In this document: piece after piece, positions 45,156 through 55,857 of the stretch
How positions within the stretch are numbered: position 1 is the first letter of the stretch
Layout: the number at the start of each line of letters is the position of its first letter
Position numbers and translations under genes: made by a program
The notes under the pieces: generated by a model
What the model was told of the DNA's origin: nothing
The model's database searches: none
Seen by the model: only the letters and a program-made list of their open reading frames with translations
Assembly: GCF_003351745.1 (NCBI RefSeq)
Contig: NZ_CP031222.1
Span: 3,454,207-3,518,206, forward strand
DNA: 64,000 nt
Source of the DNA: Aquirhabdus parva
Lineage (GTDB): Bacteria; Pseudomonadota; Gammaproteobacteria; Pseudomonadales; Moraxellaceae
Direction of reading: 5' to 3'

Positions 45156-46679
45156 GTGTTATCCATGATTTTGTTCGATGTGAATGATTTAACGCCATCC
45201 AATGAACAATATTTGACGTCTGTAAGCCCCGTCAACACGGTGCCCGCAAAGCATAGTGCGTTGAAACTCGTCCTTGCACTCTCGCTCATCCCGACTTTTA
45301 ATCTGGCATTCGCAGCACCCGCAACGCCGACCACCACCACAACACCAATCTCTTCAAACACCGACGTGGACAATCAGCCTCTGCCGATTGATGCCATGCG
45401 CCGCTTTGTCGATGTCTATGAAAAAGTACGCCAAAACTACGTGGAACCGGTCAGTGATGATGTACTGTTTGATAATGCCTTAAGCGGATTACTCAATAAG
45501 CTTGACCCTTACTCTGATTATTTAGATGCAAAAACCTACGATGCCATCGTCGATTTTACCGATGGCGAGATTGGACAAACAGGCCTTAGCATCAGTCCCG
45601 TCAACAGCCCAGAGAACACCGATCAAACCACACCCGTCGGCACACAAAGCGCGCCGCAGTGGCAAATTACTGCAGTGCCTAAAGGCTCCCCCGCCGCCAA
45701 AGCAGGCGTACAGGTCGGCGATATCTTACTGAAAATAGAAGGGAAAAGCGTCAAGACCTTGAGCCAAAGTGATATCGAACAACAGTTGCGAGGTCCGCGT
45801 AATAGCGCGGTGCGTTTATCGGTCATGCAGCCTGGACGCCATGCGCGTGACATTCGCGTGCTGTTGGCCATCCCAGAAGATAATGCAGTCAAAACCTTTA
45901 TCCAGCCTAATGGTCTTGCCGTTTTACAGCTCCGTGCCTTCCAAACGCAGACTGGCGAGCAGATCAGCGAGTTCCTTGATCCGCTGTTTAAATCTGGCAA
46001 GTTAAAAGGCATTGTGCTCGACTTACGCGATAATCCGGGTGGTCTACTCACCTCTGCGATTGAAGTCGCCAACTATTTCTTGAATGACGGACTCATCGTC
46101 TACACCCAAGGTCGCGGTGAACCTGAAAAATATTATCGGGTGGTGACTCCAGAACGCTATCCTGCGATCCCCGTATATATTCTGATTAATCACTATTCCG
46201 CGTCAGCAGCAGAGGTATTGACTGCCGCACTGCGCGATCATCAACGCGCCACAGTGTTTGGCGTAACCAGTTACGGCAAAGGGTCGGTCCAAAAGATCTG
46301 GCCGATCGGCCAAGGACGCGCGATCAAAATGACCGTGTCACGCTACTTTACGCCCAATGGCCGCATGATTGAGGGTACGGGTATCGACCCCGATGTGATG
46401 ATCCCAGAAGCCGAAACCAAACCGATTAAGAGTACGGGCGATATCATCGACCCCAAAGACATTGCGTTGCAACAAGTCATCAACACGCTCGCCACTTCGC
46501 TCAAGCTTAATGTGGTGCCTGATGGCAGCAAAACAACGGATAGCAAAGCCAACGAACCCGCCAAACCGCTGCCCAAACTCGCCCCTACAAACATGGCCAA
46601 TGGCAAAACGATGAGTCTCACGGGCGCACCCAAAGTCCGCAGCAACAATACGCAGCCTGTCACTGAAAACGTTGAATAA
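45156..46679 (+). CDS. Carboxy-terminal processing protease, S41 family (CtpA-like)
   Basis: Periplasmic serine protease with a signal peptide (LKLVLALSLIPTFNLAFA), an N-terminal helical region, a PDZ domain (WQITAVPKGSPAAKAGVQVGDILLKI), and an S41 core with the catalytic Ser in NHYSASAAEVL and Lys in SYGKGSVQKI. A ~90-residue Pro/Lys-rich tail follows. The start is uncertain: GTG 45156 and ATG 45165 leave a long lead before the signal peptide, while GTG 45240 (MPAKHSALK) would give a standard signal. Family members trim C-termini of envelope proteins, often murein hydrolases. A single gene convergent with the lipoprotein gene. Confidence 0.92.
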   Translation: MLSMILFDVNDLTPSNEQYLTSVSPVNTVPAKHSALKLVLALSLIPTFNLAFAAPATPTTTTTPISSNTDVDNQPLPIDAMRRFVDVYEKVRQNYVEPVSDDVLFDNALSGLLNKLDPYSDYLDAKTYDAIVDFTDGEIGQTGLSISPVNSPENTDQTTPVGTQSAPQWQITAVPKGSPAAKAGVQVGDILLKIEGKSVKTLSQSDIEQQLRGPRNSAVRLSVMQPGRHARDIRVLLAIPEDNAVKTFIQPNGLAVLQLRAFQTQTGEQISEFLDPLFKSGKLKGIVLDLRDNPGGLLTSAIEVANYFLNDGLIVYTQGRGEPEKYYRVVTPERYPAIPVYILINHYSASAAEVLTAALRDHQRATVFGVTSYGKGSVQKIWPIGQGRAIKMTVSRYFTPNGRMIEGTGIDPDVMIPEAETKPIKSTGDIIDPKDIALQQVINTLATSLKLNVVPDGSKTTDSKANEPAKPLPKLAPTNMANGKTMSLTGAPKVRSNNTQPVTENVE

Positions 46680-46722
46680 TAACCAAAGATAAGGGTAGTC
46701 GTTCTGTTACAACCAACGTGAT

Positions 46723-47316
46723 CTACAGCGGGTTCGCCGCGCAGACGATTGCCAGATCCGCTAAAAACTTCATATTTTCATCCAGCTTTGCCGAAGCAGC
46801 CGCATCCAGACGGGTTGCAGGCAAGTGGGCAAGGCTTTCTGCCTGACGGTATTGCACACAGCTCGCCGCAATCTGATTCGCCAGGAGTTGGGCATTGGCC
46901 GCACCCATATGTGCGGATGCCGCAAGCGCAGTACGCCCTTGCGACTCATACAGTTCTGCGGCGGTTTGAAAAAGTTCAGCCGAGCGCTGATAGGCTTCGG
47001 TGGTGGCAGGCGGGGTTTGTAAATCTTGATAGCGCTTGGATTTATAGAGTTCAGCCAGAGCCCAATTGGCTTTGGCCTGACCGATCACATCGCCCGCTTC
47101 GGTATAACCGTGAAGCGCATTTTTCAAGAAGTGTTCAGCAGAATCGATATGCGCTGATTGGGCAAACCCTAGCCCTTGATGCAACTGCTGGTCTGCTGTC
47201 ATCGGCTGTGGGGCTTGGCAGGCCGTCAGGGTGAACATCAAAGCAAGGCCGATCCCTCGACCAGCAGCAAACGCTCGTGCAAGCCCGAAATTAGGCGCTT
47301 TGGATTTCTTCGTCAT
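46723..47316 (-). CDS. Putative lipoprotein with TPR-like helices
   Basis: About 197 residues from the ATG at 47316, beginning MTKKSKAPNFG, with a signal peptide and lipobox LTAC (LALMFTLTAC). The mature part is helical with Ala-rich pairs (GLGFAQSAHIDSAEHFLKNA, ANWALAELYKSKRY, AASAHMGAANAQLL) that look like degenerate TPRs. The gene overlaps the 3' end of pilR by 26 bp on the same strand, so expression is likely linked. I do not recognise it beyond this. A pilus-related or envelope scaffold role is only a context guess. Confidence 0.78.
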   Translation of the reverse strand: MTKKSKAPNFGLARAFAAGRGIGLALMFTLTACQAPQPMTADQQLHQGLGFAQSAHIDSAEHFLKNALHGYTEAGDVIGQAKANWALAELYKSKRYQDLQTPPATTEAYQRSAELFQTAAELYESQGRTALAASAHMGAANAQLLANQIAASCVQYRQAESLAHLPATRLDAAASAKLDENMKFLADLAIVCAANPL

Positions 47317-48802
47317 CGATATCGTCTTTATCAAGATCCGTGCCCAGACCCAGCTTTTTCAACCGGTAGCGTAGTGACCGGAAAGACATGCCCAGCTTTT
47401 TGGCTGCGGCGGTTCGATTCCACAAACTGGCATCCAGCGCCTGCTGAATAATATGGCGCTCTATATCTTGCAGATAAACCTCGAGACCTTCCGGCGGCAG
47501 ATTTTTTAACGATGGGATCGCGGAAATCGCGGCGGCAGGCACACTGCCGTAGACCGCATTGCCCGTTGATACCTGACTGAGACTCGATAGATTCGAAATA
47601 TAGGAATCACTTACATCGGAAACGCGCCCAGTGTCAGCCAACTGATACGCGGCATTCAATTTCAAATGCTCAGGCAAAATCATACCGTCATCACATAACG
47701 TCAGTGCGCGCTCCAGCGTATTTTGCAGTTCACGCACATTGCCCGGAAAGGCATAGGTCAGTAATTGCTGTTGTGCGGCTTTGGAAATTTTGGGCGGGGT
47801 AATGCCCCAGTCTGCACATAAACGCTGTAAGAAGGTATCTGCAAGTAGCAAGATATCGTCGCCACGATCTCGCAGTGGCGGAACTTGAACTTCAATAACA
47901 TTAATCCGATAGAACAAATCCTGACGGAAGCCGCCTGCATTGACCTGTGCTTGTAAGTTCTTATGCGTGGCACTCAATAAACGGATATCAACCGAAACTT
48001 CGGTCTGGGTACCGATCGGACGGACTTTCTTCTCTTGAATAGCACGCAGCAACTTGACCTGCATCGCCAGAGGCAGATCGGCAACTTCGTCCAGAAACAA
48101 AGTGCCGCCATTGGCCGATTGAAACAGACCGAGTTTATCTTCAGTCGCGCCAGTAAAGCTGCCCTTCTTATGACCAAAAAATTCGCTTTCCATCAGCTCT
48201 GCAGGGATCGCACCGCAGTTCACGGGGATAAAAGGACCGCTACTACGTGGACTGAGTAGATGAATCAGGCGCGCAACCACTTCTTTACCCGTTCCCGACT
48301 CCCCACTGATATAGACGGGTGCCTGTGAACGGGCCAGCTTGGTTAGAGTAGTGCGCAGAGCCAGCATGACCGGCGCCTTACCGATCAGCAAACTCTCACT
48401 GAGTTGCGCTTCTTCATTGGCCGCAGCTGACGGCGCATTAACTTGCAATGCCCGTTCGACCAACACACGCAACCGCGCCAATTCCACCGGCTTGCTGACA
48501 AAATCAAATGCACCTTTTTTCAAGGCATCAATCGCTACATCCATACTGCCATAGGCGGTAATCACAGCAATCGGCATATTGGGATAATCACGCGCAACGT
48601 CACTGACCAGACTGAGGCCACTGCCATCAGGCAAATTCAAATCGGTGAGACAGAAATCAAAACTCTGTTTTTTCAATAAGCGTTGGGCATCTTTCAAGGT
48701 CGATGCCGTCTCTGCATCGACACCCATGCGCAGTAAGGTCAAGCGCATCAGCGTCAGCAAATCTTCTTCATCATCAACAATCAGCGCTATAGGACGTGTC
48801 AC
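47291..48802 (-). CDS. pilR: Sigma-54-dependent response regulator, PilR-like
   Basis: The 503-residue NtrC-type regulator has a receiver domain with DDEED and phospho-acceptor Asp54. The AAA+ domain has GESGTGKE (Walker A), GSFTGA (a Ser variant of GAFTGA) and GGTLFLDEVADL (Walker B). A Fis-type helix-turn-helix (NRTAAAKKLGMSFRSLRYRLKKLG) ends the protein. The sequence fits PilR, activator of type IV pilin transcription. The cognate PilS-like kinase gene is not adjacent but at 57007-58638, with the rsmH-mraY operon between them. pilA is not in the window. Confidence 0.87.
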   Translation of the reverse strand: MTRPIALIVDDEEDLLTLMRLTLLRMGVDAETASTLKDAQRLLKKQSFDFCLTDLNLPDGSGLSLVSDVARDYPNMPIAVITAYGSMDVAIDALKKGAFDFVSKPVELARLRVLVERALQVNAPSAAANEEAQLSESLLIGKAPVMLALRTTLTKLARSQAPVYISGESGTGKEVVARLIHLLSPRSSGPFIPVNCGAIPAELMESEFFGHKKGSFTGATEDKLGLFQSANGGTLFLDEVADLPLAMQVKLLRAIQEKKVRPIGTQTEVSVDIRLLSATHKNLQAQVNAGGFRQDLFYRINVIEVQVPPLRDRGDDILLLADTFLQRLCADWGITPPKISKAAQQQLLTYAFPGNVRELQNTLERALTLCDDGMILPEHLKLNAAYQLADTGRVSDVSDSYISNLSSLSQVSTGNAVYGSVPAAAISAIPSLKNLPPEGLEVYLQDIERHIIQQALDASLWNRTAAAKKLGMSFRSLRYRLKKLGLGTDLDKDDIDDEEIQSA

Positions 48803-49184
48803 AAGAGAATCCTTTCAAAATAGAGTTTAGCCAGCACACATCTACTTGTGCGCACATGAAACGGCTATGGGGATAGCATCACCCAATGATCAGGCAATAG
48901 ACGATATCCCCGATGAATATCGATATCCCAGCATGCTAGTGCATTTTATTTTAAACATGCAATCAATTTTTAACGCGCAATTTTAACGGAAGTGTCTTGA
49001 CGCACCATCTGTCGCTGCGATAATGCTAGATTGTGTGACATGATACGGAGACTCATCCGTGCACATTCGTTATCATGGGTCATGCAATATCGTGATCCGC
49101 ATCACAGGGTCAAGGTATTCGTGGCGCGATTTCGCCCCTTGACTTGAAGTCACACACCATTTTTCTCAAAGGTAAGACAACCGC
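48803..49184. other. Divergent region between pilR and rsmH
   Basis: The 382-bp gap holds the promoters of pilR and the rsmH operon. No MraZ-like ORF is present, although mraZ often precedes rsmH in other bacteria. A nested hairpin (TCAAGG/CCTTGA around GGCG/CGCC, about 49109-49142) lies in the presumed rsmH leader. No RNA gene recognised. Confidence 0.5.
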
Positions 49185-50156
49185 ATGACAGAGGCAACAA
49201 CACCGGCAACGACGACATCAAGCGAGTCAAGCGCCCATCTGTCTGTGTTACTCCATGAAACCATTGATGCCCTGCTGGCTCATCGCACCAGCGGCATCTA
49301 TGTGGATGCCACGTTTGGACGTGGTGGACACACACGTGCACTGTTGGCAAAACTGGATGCAAACAGTCGTGTACTGGCCTTCGACAAAGATCCCGATGCA
49401 CAGGCTGAAGGCGCACGCCTAGCTGCGATTGATCCTCGCTTAACGATGATTCATGCGAGTTTCTCCGACCTAAAAGCACAACTCCAACAACTCGGCATTC
49501 CACATGTCGATGGCATCATGGCGGATTTGGGCGTGTCATCCCCACAGTTGGATGTCGCGGAACGCGGTTTTAGCTTCATGAATGATGGCCCGCTCGACAT
49601 GCGGATGGACAACAGTCAAGGCATCACTGCTGCTGATTGGCTCATGCAAATTGAAGAATCTGATCTTGCCGATGTGCTCTATCAATATGGTGATGAACGC
49701 CATAGCAGACGCATCGCACGCGCAATTAAACTCGCAGGTCGCATGGAAACCACCGCCGAACTGGCTGAAGTGGTCAAAGTCGCCCATCCCAAATGGGAAA
49801 AGCACAAACATCCTGCGACACGCAGTTTTCAGGCGATCCGCATTGTGATCAATCGAGAACTGGCCGATTTAGATTTATTTTTACCGCAAGCAGTGGAGAG
49901 TTTAGTTGCGGGTGGCCGCCTTGCCGTGATCAGCTTCCACTCGCTGGAAGATCGCCGCGTCAAACAGTTTATACAGCTTGCCTCTACCGCCAGTATCGAA
50001 AACTCAAGCTGGACACCGATGCCGCTGATCACGAAGACCAAAACGTTAAAGAAAATTGCACGTATTGCGCCCTCCGATGCCGAAGTTGATGCTAACCCAA
50101 GATCACGCAGTGCTTGGCTACGCGTCGCGGAACGCACCGATGAGGCGATCACATGA
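49185..50156 (+). CDS. rsmH: 16S rRNA (cytosine-1402-N4)-methyltransferase RsmH (MraW)
   Basis: The 323-residue SAM methyltransferase has HLSVLLHETIDAL, the SAM motif YVDATFGRGGHTRALL, and DGIMADLGVSSPQLD with RGFSF. Later motifs are ATRSFQAIRI and VISFHSLEDRRVKQF, which end in the usual nearby RSAWLRVAER. It methylates C1402 of 16S rRNA in the decoding centre. It starts the cell-division/peptidoglycan operon and overlaps ftsL by 4 bp. Confidence 0.97.
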   Translation: MTEATTPATTTSSESSAHLSVLLHETIDALLAHRTSGIYVDATFGRGGHTRALLAKLDANSRVLAFDKDPDAQAEGARLAAIDPRLTMIHASFSDLKAQLQQLGIPHVDGIMADLGVSSPQLDVAERGFSFMNDGPLDMRMDNSQGITAADWLMQIEESDLADVLYQYGDERHSRRIARAIKLAGRMETTAELAEVVKVAHPKWEKHKHPATRSFQAIRIVINRELADLDLFLPQAVESLVAGGRLAVISFHSLEDRRVKQFIQLASTASIENSSWTPMPLITKTKTLKKIARIAPSDAEVDANPRSRSAWLRVAERTDEAIT

Positions 50157-50638
50157 GTACAGCACGCCCTATGCCGACGAATCCTAGCACCCCTGCCAAA
50201 AAGACGCCTGCGAATGCAGTTTATCAGCCTCGTATTGCCCTATTCGATGCCGTGTTAGTGTCGTTACTGGTTGCAGGGATCATCGGCAGCGCGCTGAGTG
50301 TGGCGTTTCAAGTCCATGCGACTCGTCAAGAATTCAAGATTTTACAAAAATCCAAGCAAGTGCGTGATCAACTCGAAGTGGAATGGGGTCGTTTATTGAT
50401 TGAACAGCAGACCTTTGGCGCTACGACCCAGATCGGCAGTCGTGCGGTGATTTACCTGCATATGTTTTCACCGCCCGCCAGTCAAGTCATGACCGTGGAC
50501 ATGACCGATCACAATGCACAGACGACTGCACAGTTCTCCAACCCAGACAGTAAAGTCGTTGCCGCACCGGAATCCGCCGCCGCATCAAACTTGCCGCCAG
50601 AGTCTCCCCAGCCCACAGCGCAAGGAGACCTGCCATGA
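50153..50638 (+). CDS. ftsL: Cell division protein FtsL
   Basis: The 161-residue single-pass protein has a ~30-residue cytoplasmic part, a membrane segment (FDAVLVSLLVAGIIGSALSVAF), then a leucine-zipper-like coiled coil (ATRQEFKILQKSKQVRDQLEVEWGRLLIEQQTFG). A ~50-residue Ala/Pro/Gln tail is longer than usual. It is a divisome scaffold acting with FtsB and FtsQ. It overlaps rsmH and ftsI by 4 bp each, which supports the assignment of this fast-evolving gene. Confidence 0.93.
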   Translation: MSTARPMPTNPSTPAKKTPANAVYQPRIALFDAVLVSLLVAGIIGSALSVAFQVHATRQEFKILQKSKQVRDQLEVEWGRLLIEQQTFGATTQIGSRAVIYLHMFSPPASQVMTVDMTDHNAQTTAQFSNPDSKVVAAPESAAASNLPPESPQPTAQGDLP

Positions 50639-52470
50639 AATCACCTGTAGCCGCATCACGGCGCACCGCCAATCGCCCCAGCAGTGTTTCACAGCGTTCA
50701 ACCGTTGAGCGGGACAGCTGGCGATTTCGTATTCTGTGGGGTGTTACGATCCTCATTTTTGTGCTCGTTCTGGGGCGTGCGTTTCTACTCCAAGTCGTGC
50801 AGCACAAATTCTTGCAAGCCAAAGCCGATGCGATGGTCCTGAGTGTGGACACCATCCCCGCCCACCGCGGCATGCTCCTTGATCGTTTTGGCACGCCCCT
50901 CGCCATCAGCACCCCGTTGACCACGCTGTGGCTCGACCCGAAAGAATACTTGCAACAAAAAGCCGAGATGGAAGATACGCAAGCCAAACTGCGTAAAGAC
51001 CCGAATAGTAAATCGTTAAAACTGAAACTGCCCAAGACCAACTTTGATCTGGGTGCACTGGCGTTGGCAGTCGGAATTGATCCCAATCAGTTGAATGCCC
51101 AAATCCAAAGTAAACCCCGCTCGCGCTATCTGTCACTCAAACGCCAGATGCGCCCGGAAGATGCGGATGTGGTAATGTCTCGCAAATTCCAGTCAGTCTA
51201 CAAACAAACCGATTATCAGCGTTACTACCCGCAAGCCCAGCCTAATGCACAAATCCTCGGACTCACTAACCGTGCAGGCAAAGGGATTGAAGGTCTTGAA
51301 GCCAATTTTGATGAAGCATTGACGGGTCATGATGGCAAAATGCGGGTCATGCATGACAAACAAGGTAATCGCATCAAGGATGTGGATCTGATCGAATCAG
51401 AACGTCCGGGTGAAGATGTCAAACTCAGTATCGACGGGCGTATTCAGTACATCATGTATCGCGAGCTTGCCGCTTCAGGCATCGCCAATAATGCCCGCTC
51501 GGCTACCGCGGTTGCGCTCGACCCACAAACGGGTGAAGTGCTCGCCATGGCCAGTTGGCCGTCTTATAACCCCAACGATCCCGATGGTTTGAACAACAAA
51601 GACGCCATGCGGAATCGTGCGGTGATCGACAGCTTTGAACCGGGTTCGACCATGAAGCCGTTTACGATTTCGGCAGCACTGGAATCCGGCAAATATCAGC
51701 CCTACACGCAGGTTAACACCTCACCGGGTTCGCTGACCATTGCCGGTCATACCATCCATGACCACGGCAACAACGGCATGCTGGACTTAAAAGGCATCAT
51801 CGTTAAATCCAGTAACGTGGGTGCGGCCAAGATCGCCTTGTCACTCCCCAGCAATACCTTGCCGCTTTTTTATGAGCGCATTGGATTCGGTAAAAAAACT
51901 ACACTCGGCTTTCCCGGTGAAAGTCGCGGTTTGATTCTGCCTGAAAAACTGTGGAATCCAGCCGAAGTTGCCACCATGTCCTATGGCTACGGGATTAACG
52001 TGAGTCTCATCCAATTGGCTCAAGGCTACGCCACGATTGCAGCAGGCGGAGTTCAGCACCCCGTCACCTTGCGCAAAGTGGAGGGAACCGCACCGGGTAA
52101 ACGTCTGTTTGATGAGAAAATTGCTTCTGAAGTCATCACCATGATGGAAGGGGTAACCGCACCGGGTGGTACTGCCAAACAAGCTGCGATTCCAGGCTAT
52201 CGCGTTGCGGGTAAAACCGGAACGGCGCATAAATTGCGTCCCGATGGTCGAGGCTATTCTGAAACCGAATATCGCGGATTATTTGTCGGACTAGCCCCTG
52301 CTAGCCATCCGCGCATCGTCATCGCAGTCGTGGTTGAAAACCCCGTTGGGCAATATTATGGTGGCTTGGTCGCTGCGCCGATTTTTGCCAAAATCATGAC
52401 CGAATCCTTACGCCTCATGAACGTCCCCATGGATAAATCACTGGCTGTCGACAAAAAAGCGGGCAAGTAA
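50635..52470 (+). CDS. ftsI: Peptidoglycan D,D-transpeptidase FtsI (PBP3)
   Basis: The 611-residue septal class B PBP has an N-terminal membrane anchor (LWGVTILIFVLVLGRAFLL), a pedestal domain, and a transpeptidase domain with the nucleophile Ser338 in GSTMKPF, the SSN motif and KTGTAHK. It crosslinks septal peptidoglycan with FtsW and is a beta-lactam target. It overlaps ftsL by 4 bp. Confidence 0.97.
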   Translation: MKSPVAASRRTANRPSSVSQRSTVERDSWRFRILWGVTILIFVLVLGRAFLLQVVQHKFLQAKADAMVLSVDTIPAHRGMLLDRFGTPLAISTPLTTLWLDPKEYLQQKAEMEDTQAKLRKDPNSKSLKLKLPKTNFDLGALALAVGIDPNQLNAQIQSKPRSRYLSLKRQMRPEDADVVMSRKFQSVYKQTDYQRYYPQAQPNAQILGLTNRAGKGIEGLEANFDEALTGHDGKMRVMHDKQGNRIKDVDLIESERPGEDVKLSIDGRIQYIMYRELAASGIANNARSATAVALDPQTGEVLAMASWPSYNPNDPDGLNNKDAMRNRAVIDSFEPGSTMKPFTISAALESGKYQPYTQVNTSPGSLTIAGHTIHDHGNNGMLDLKGIIVKSSNVGAAKIALSLPSNTLPLFYERIGFGKKTTLGFPGESRGLILPEKLWNPAEVATMSYGYGINVSLIQLAQGYATIAAGGVQHPVTLRKVEGTAPGKRLFDEKIASEVITMMEGVTAPGGTAKQAAIPGYRVAGKTGTAHKLRPDGRGYSETEYRGLFVGLAPASHPRIVIAVVVENPVGQYYGGLVAAPIFAKIMTESLRLMNVPMDKSLAVDKKAGK

Positions 52471-52531
52471 TGCTGGGAAGTCAGCATAGCAATCATCGTG
52501 TAATGATCGGATGAATGAAAAGGAAAACATG

Positions 52532-54148
52532 ATGAGTAATGAGGTCCAGAAGCAAGAACATCAGACCGCGACTACTGAAGGGATAGCCCTCTCCGCGCTG
52601 CTGGAGACGAGCCTCTTGTCAGAACCTTTGAACCCGGAACTCGCCAAAGTCCGTATTCAATCCTTGGCGATTGATAGCCGTCAGGTTCAAGCGGGTACGC
52701 TGTTCTTCGCAATCAAAGGCACTGCACCCGGCGCCACCCTTGAAAGCTTGCACAGCAAGATCGCAACGTTTATTCAAAGCGCACTAGATCACGGTGCAGG
52801 GGCAGTCTTATCCGAGGTTAAACCCGATATTTTGGGTCTGAAGGCGTCACAAATCATCTACGTCCCTCATTTGCGTCAGCATATCGGTGCCATCAGTAAA
52901 CGTTTCAACCAATTGACGCGCCCTGTGCAAACCCCGCTTCGGGTTGCAGCCGTGACGGGCACCAATGGCAAAACCACCGTGACCAGACTACTGGCCGAGC
53001 TCCTGACCTTATCAGGACGACGCAGTGCGGTACTCGGAACCACAGGCAACGGTATCCTGCCCAATCTCGTACCGTCCAGCCACACCACCGTCGACGCCCT
53101 GCAACTGCAAAATAAACTGCATGACTATGCGGAGCAAGGCGCAGTCTTTGCCTGCTTGGAAGCCAGCTCTCATGGTCTAGAGCAAGGTCGCTTAGCAGCC
53201 ACCCCCGTTGAAGTCGCCATCTTTACCAATCTGACACGTGACCATCTGGATTACCACGGCACCTTTGAAGCCTATGCCGCAGCAAAGGCGATTCTTTTTG
53301 ATCCGGCGCACTTTCCCGATTTGAAATACGTGGTCATCAATGCCAACGATTCTGCCAGCGAACGCATGCTCAGTCACTTATCGGCCGATATTGTGGTCTG
53401 GCGCTACGCCACCAACCTATCAAATGCGGAAAGCAAACCTGATTTCTACATCATAAACTCTACCTTTAGTCTCAAAGGCGCCATCCTTGAGGTGCAGACG
53501 CCTTTTGGGATAGTCACACTACATAGCCCCCTGCTGGGTCGTTTCAATGTTGCCAACTTATTGGCGGCAGTGGCTGGTGCTTTGGCATTGGGTTTAACGC
53601 TGCCGGAAATCGTCAGCGCCGTACCCCAGATCGTTGGTGCGGCGGGGCGGATGCAACTGATTGCAGATGAGTCGCTGCTGTTGATTGTTGACTACGCCCA
53701 CACGCCCGATGCCATCACCCAAGTATTGGCAAGCCTCAGACCTCATACTGCTGGCTCACTCACCTGTGTCTTTGGCTGCGGCGGGGATCGAGATCGCGGC
53801 AAACGACCGCTGATGACCCGCGCAGCACTTGAGGCTGCGGATCGAGTCATCGTCACTTCGGATAATCCGCGCACAGAAGCCATCGATGCGATTATTGCCG
53901 ACATGCTACATGGCTTAAGTGCAGCAGAGCTTGCACGAATTACCGTTGAGCCTAATCGCCGGCAAGCCATTCAGTTGGCCGTACGGGACAGTCATGCTGG
54001 AGATGCGGTTGTTGTAGCCGGAAAAGGCCACGAGGACTATCAAGAAATCGATGGTGTCCGCCATTGGTTTGATGATGCCGTCGAGCTGGCTCAGGCCCGA
54101 CAAGCCCTGCTTGCATTGCCAAGCACATCAGATGCGACTCAAAATTAA
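52532..54148 (+). CDS. murE: UDP-N-acetylmuramoyl-tripeptide synthetase MurE
   Basis: Mur ligase adding meso-diaminopimelate to UDP-MurNAc-L-Ala-D-Glu. It has the substrate-domain motif DSRQVQAGTLFFAIKG, the ATP P-loop VTGTNGKTTVTRL, a GTTGNG stretch, TNLTRDHLDYHG, DYAHTPDAI and DNPRTE (diaminopimelate-specific DNPR type). AAGGA lies 7 nt before the ATG at 52532; the frame is open from 52511. It is about 40 residues longer than E. coli MurE, mostly at the N-terminus. 61 bp separate it from ftsI. Confidence 0.96.
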   Translation: MSNEVQKQEHQTATTEGIALSALLETSLLSEPLNPELAKVRIQSLAIDSRQVQAGTLFFAIKGTAPGATLESLHSKIATFIQSALDHGAGAVLSEVKPDILGLKASQIIYVPHLRQHIGAISKRFNQLTRPVQTPLRVAAVTGTNGKTTVTRLLAELLTLSGRRSAVLGTTGNGILPNLVPSSHTTVDALQLQNKLHDYAEQGAVFACLEASSHGLEQGRLAATPVEVAIFTNLTRDHLDYHGTFEAYAAAKAILFDPAHFPDLKYVVINANDSASERMLSHLSADIVVWRYATNLSNAESKPDFYIINSTFSLKGAILEVQTPFGIVTLHSPLLGRFNVANLLAAVAGALALGLTLPEIVSAVPQIVGAAGRMQLIADESLLLIVDYAHTPDAITQVLASLRPHTAGSLTCVFGCGGDRDRGKRPLMTRAALEAADRVIVTSDNPRTEAIDAIIADMLHGLSAAELARITVEPNRRQAIQLAVRDSHAGDAVVVAGKGHEDYQEIDGVRHWFDDAVELAQARQALLALPSTSDATQN

Positions 54149-54303
54149 ACCATGATATAAAGCCTGAATCGATAAAATCACAAAATACGCAAGAAGACGT
54201 CCACCCCAAGACTAGCAAAATAAGGGCTAATCAAGGACAATTCAAAGCGATTAGATAACAGCGATTCAGATATTTTTATTCTTTTTAAGACGATTGATTT
54301 TAC

Positions 54304-55857
54304 ATGACAGACTTATCAACGCCACCAGATACTTTGCCGCTTTGGACGGCTACAGCACTCGCAGCAGCGACTGGCGGCACATGGCATGGACTACAGCCAG
54401 ATCATACTCCTTCAATCGCTCGTATTATTTCCAATACCCGTCAAATTCAGGCACAGGATGCATTTCTAGCGCTGATCGGTGAACGCTTTGATGCACATGA
54501 CTTTGCACAGGATGCTATTGCCAAGGGCGCAGTCGCACTGATTGTCTCACGCCTGATTCCGGATGTTGCCGTACCACAACTGCTGGTCGATGATACGCGT
54601 CTCGCCTTGGGTCGTGCAGGTGCAGCAAGACGGGCATCTTTCCCAGCACTGCAGACCACCGCACTCACTGGTTCAAGTGGCAAAACCACCACGAAAGAAA
54701 TGCTGGGCAGTATCCTGCGCGCCCATTCAAGTAGCGCGGAGGTATTGGTCACTCGGGGTAATCTGAACAACGATCTGGGTGTTCCCATGATGCTGCTCGA
54801 GCTGACGCCACAGCATCATTACGCAGTCATGGAGCTTGGCGCCAATCATCTGGGTGAAATCGGCTATACCACCACCATGGTGAAACCCCATGTGGCTGGC
54901 GTACTGAATATTGGCACCGCACATGTCGGCGAATTTGGCGGACGCGCAGGCATTGCCCGCGCCAAATCAGAGATTTTTCTAGGCCTAGATCGTGATGGCA
55001 TTGCTATTATCCCCGCGCAAGGGGATTTTCATGATGTTATTGCTGAAGCAGCAAAATCCTTTAGAACCATTCGCTTTGGCGGAGATGCCAGCAACAGCGA
55101 CGTCTATGCTAGCGATATCCAGTTGCTACCGACCTCCAGTATCTTTACCTTAAATACCCCACTGTCGACTGATCAGCAGAGCATTACGGTCCACCTGCCT
55201 TTCGCTGGTGCGCACAATGTTGAAAATGCTCTTGCCGCAGCCGCATTTGCACAGGCGTTAAATATACCGCTGACCACCATTGCCGCAGGTCTGGCAGAGG
55301 CACAAAGCACTAAAGGTCGGTTGAATTTTATCAAGCATAGCTTGACCGATACCCAACTGACCCTGATTGATGACACCTATAACGCCAACCCACATTCAAT
55401 GCGTGCAGCGGCTCAGGTTCTCACCGCACAGGTAGGCGCGCGCCTCATGGTATTGGGCGATATCGGAGAGCTCGGTGACAGTGCGGCCAGTGAGCATCGT
55501 CTGCTCGGTCACGATCTCGCCAAGCTGCCATTGGATGCCGTGTTTGCCGTCGGTCAATTTGCCCAAGATACGACTACCGATATTCAAGGCAGTCCTGTTC
55601 AGACGCAAGCCTTTACCAGTAAAGATCAACTCTTTGTTGCTCTCACCCAATGGCTTCAGCAACAGCGCGATGCCAAACAGCCCCAGATTACAATCCTGTT
55701 TAAAGGATCACGTTCCACGCAGATGGAAACACTCATCACTTCTCTTGAGACGTTCTTAAATGAAGAGCGTCTACAACAAGACTTAAAACAAGAGCATGAC
55801 TTGGCGACCTCGCCCAAGCACCTGACAACCGACCCCGCTGTAACGGAGACACGCTAA
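54304..55857 (+). CDS. murF: UDP-N-acetylmuramoyl-tripeptide--D-alanyl-D-alanine ligase MurF
   Basis: The 517-residue Mur ligase has DTR-like [25 protein letters not shown], the P-loop [51 protein letters not shown] and GDIGELG. It adds D-Ala-D-Ala to complete the UDP-MurNAc-pentapeptide. The last ~40 residues are an extra polar tail ([14 protein letters not shown]). No clear ribosome-binding site; 155 bp lie between murE and this gene. Its stop codon TAA shares its last A with the ATG of mraY. Confidence 0.97.
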   Translation: MTDLSTPPDTLPLWTATALAAATGGTWHGLQPDHTPSIARIISNTRQIQAQDAFLALIGERFDAHDFAQDAIAKGAVALIVSRLIPDVAVPQLLVDDTRLALGRAGAARRASFPALQTTALTGSSGKTTTKEMLGSILRAHSSSAEVLVTRGNLNNDLGVPMMLLELTPQHHYAVMELGANHLGEIGYTTTMVKPHVAGVLNIGTAHVGEFGGRAGIARAKSEIFLGLDRDGIAIIPAQGDFHDVIAEAAKSFRTIRFGGDASNSDVYASDIQLLPTSSIFTLNTPLSTDQQSITVHLPFAGAHNVENALAAAAFAQALNIPLTTIAAGLAEAQSTKGRLNFIKHSLTDTQLTLIDDTYNANPHSMRAAAQVLTAQVGARLMVLGDIGELGDSAASEHRLLGHDLAKLPLDAVFAVGQFAQDTTTDIQGSPVQTQAFTSKDQLFVALTQWLQQQRDAKQPQITILFKGSRSTQMETLITSLETFLNEERLQQDLKQEHDLATSPKHLTTDPAVTETR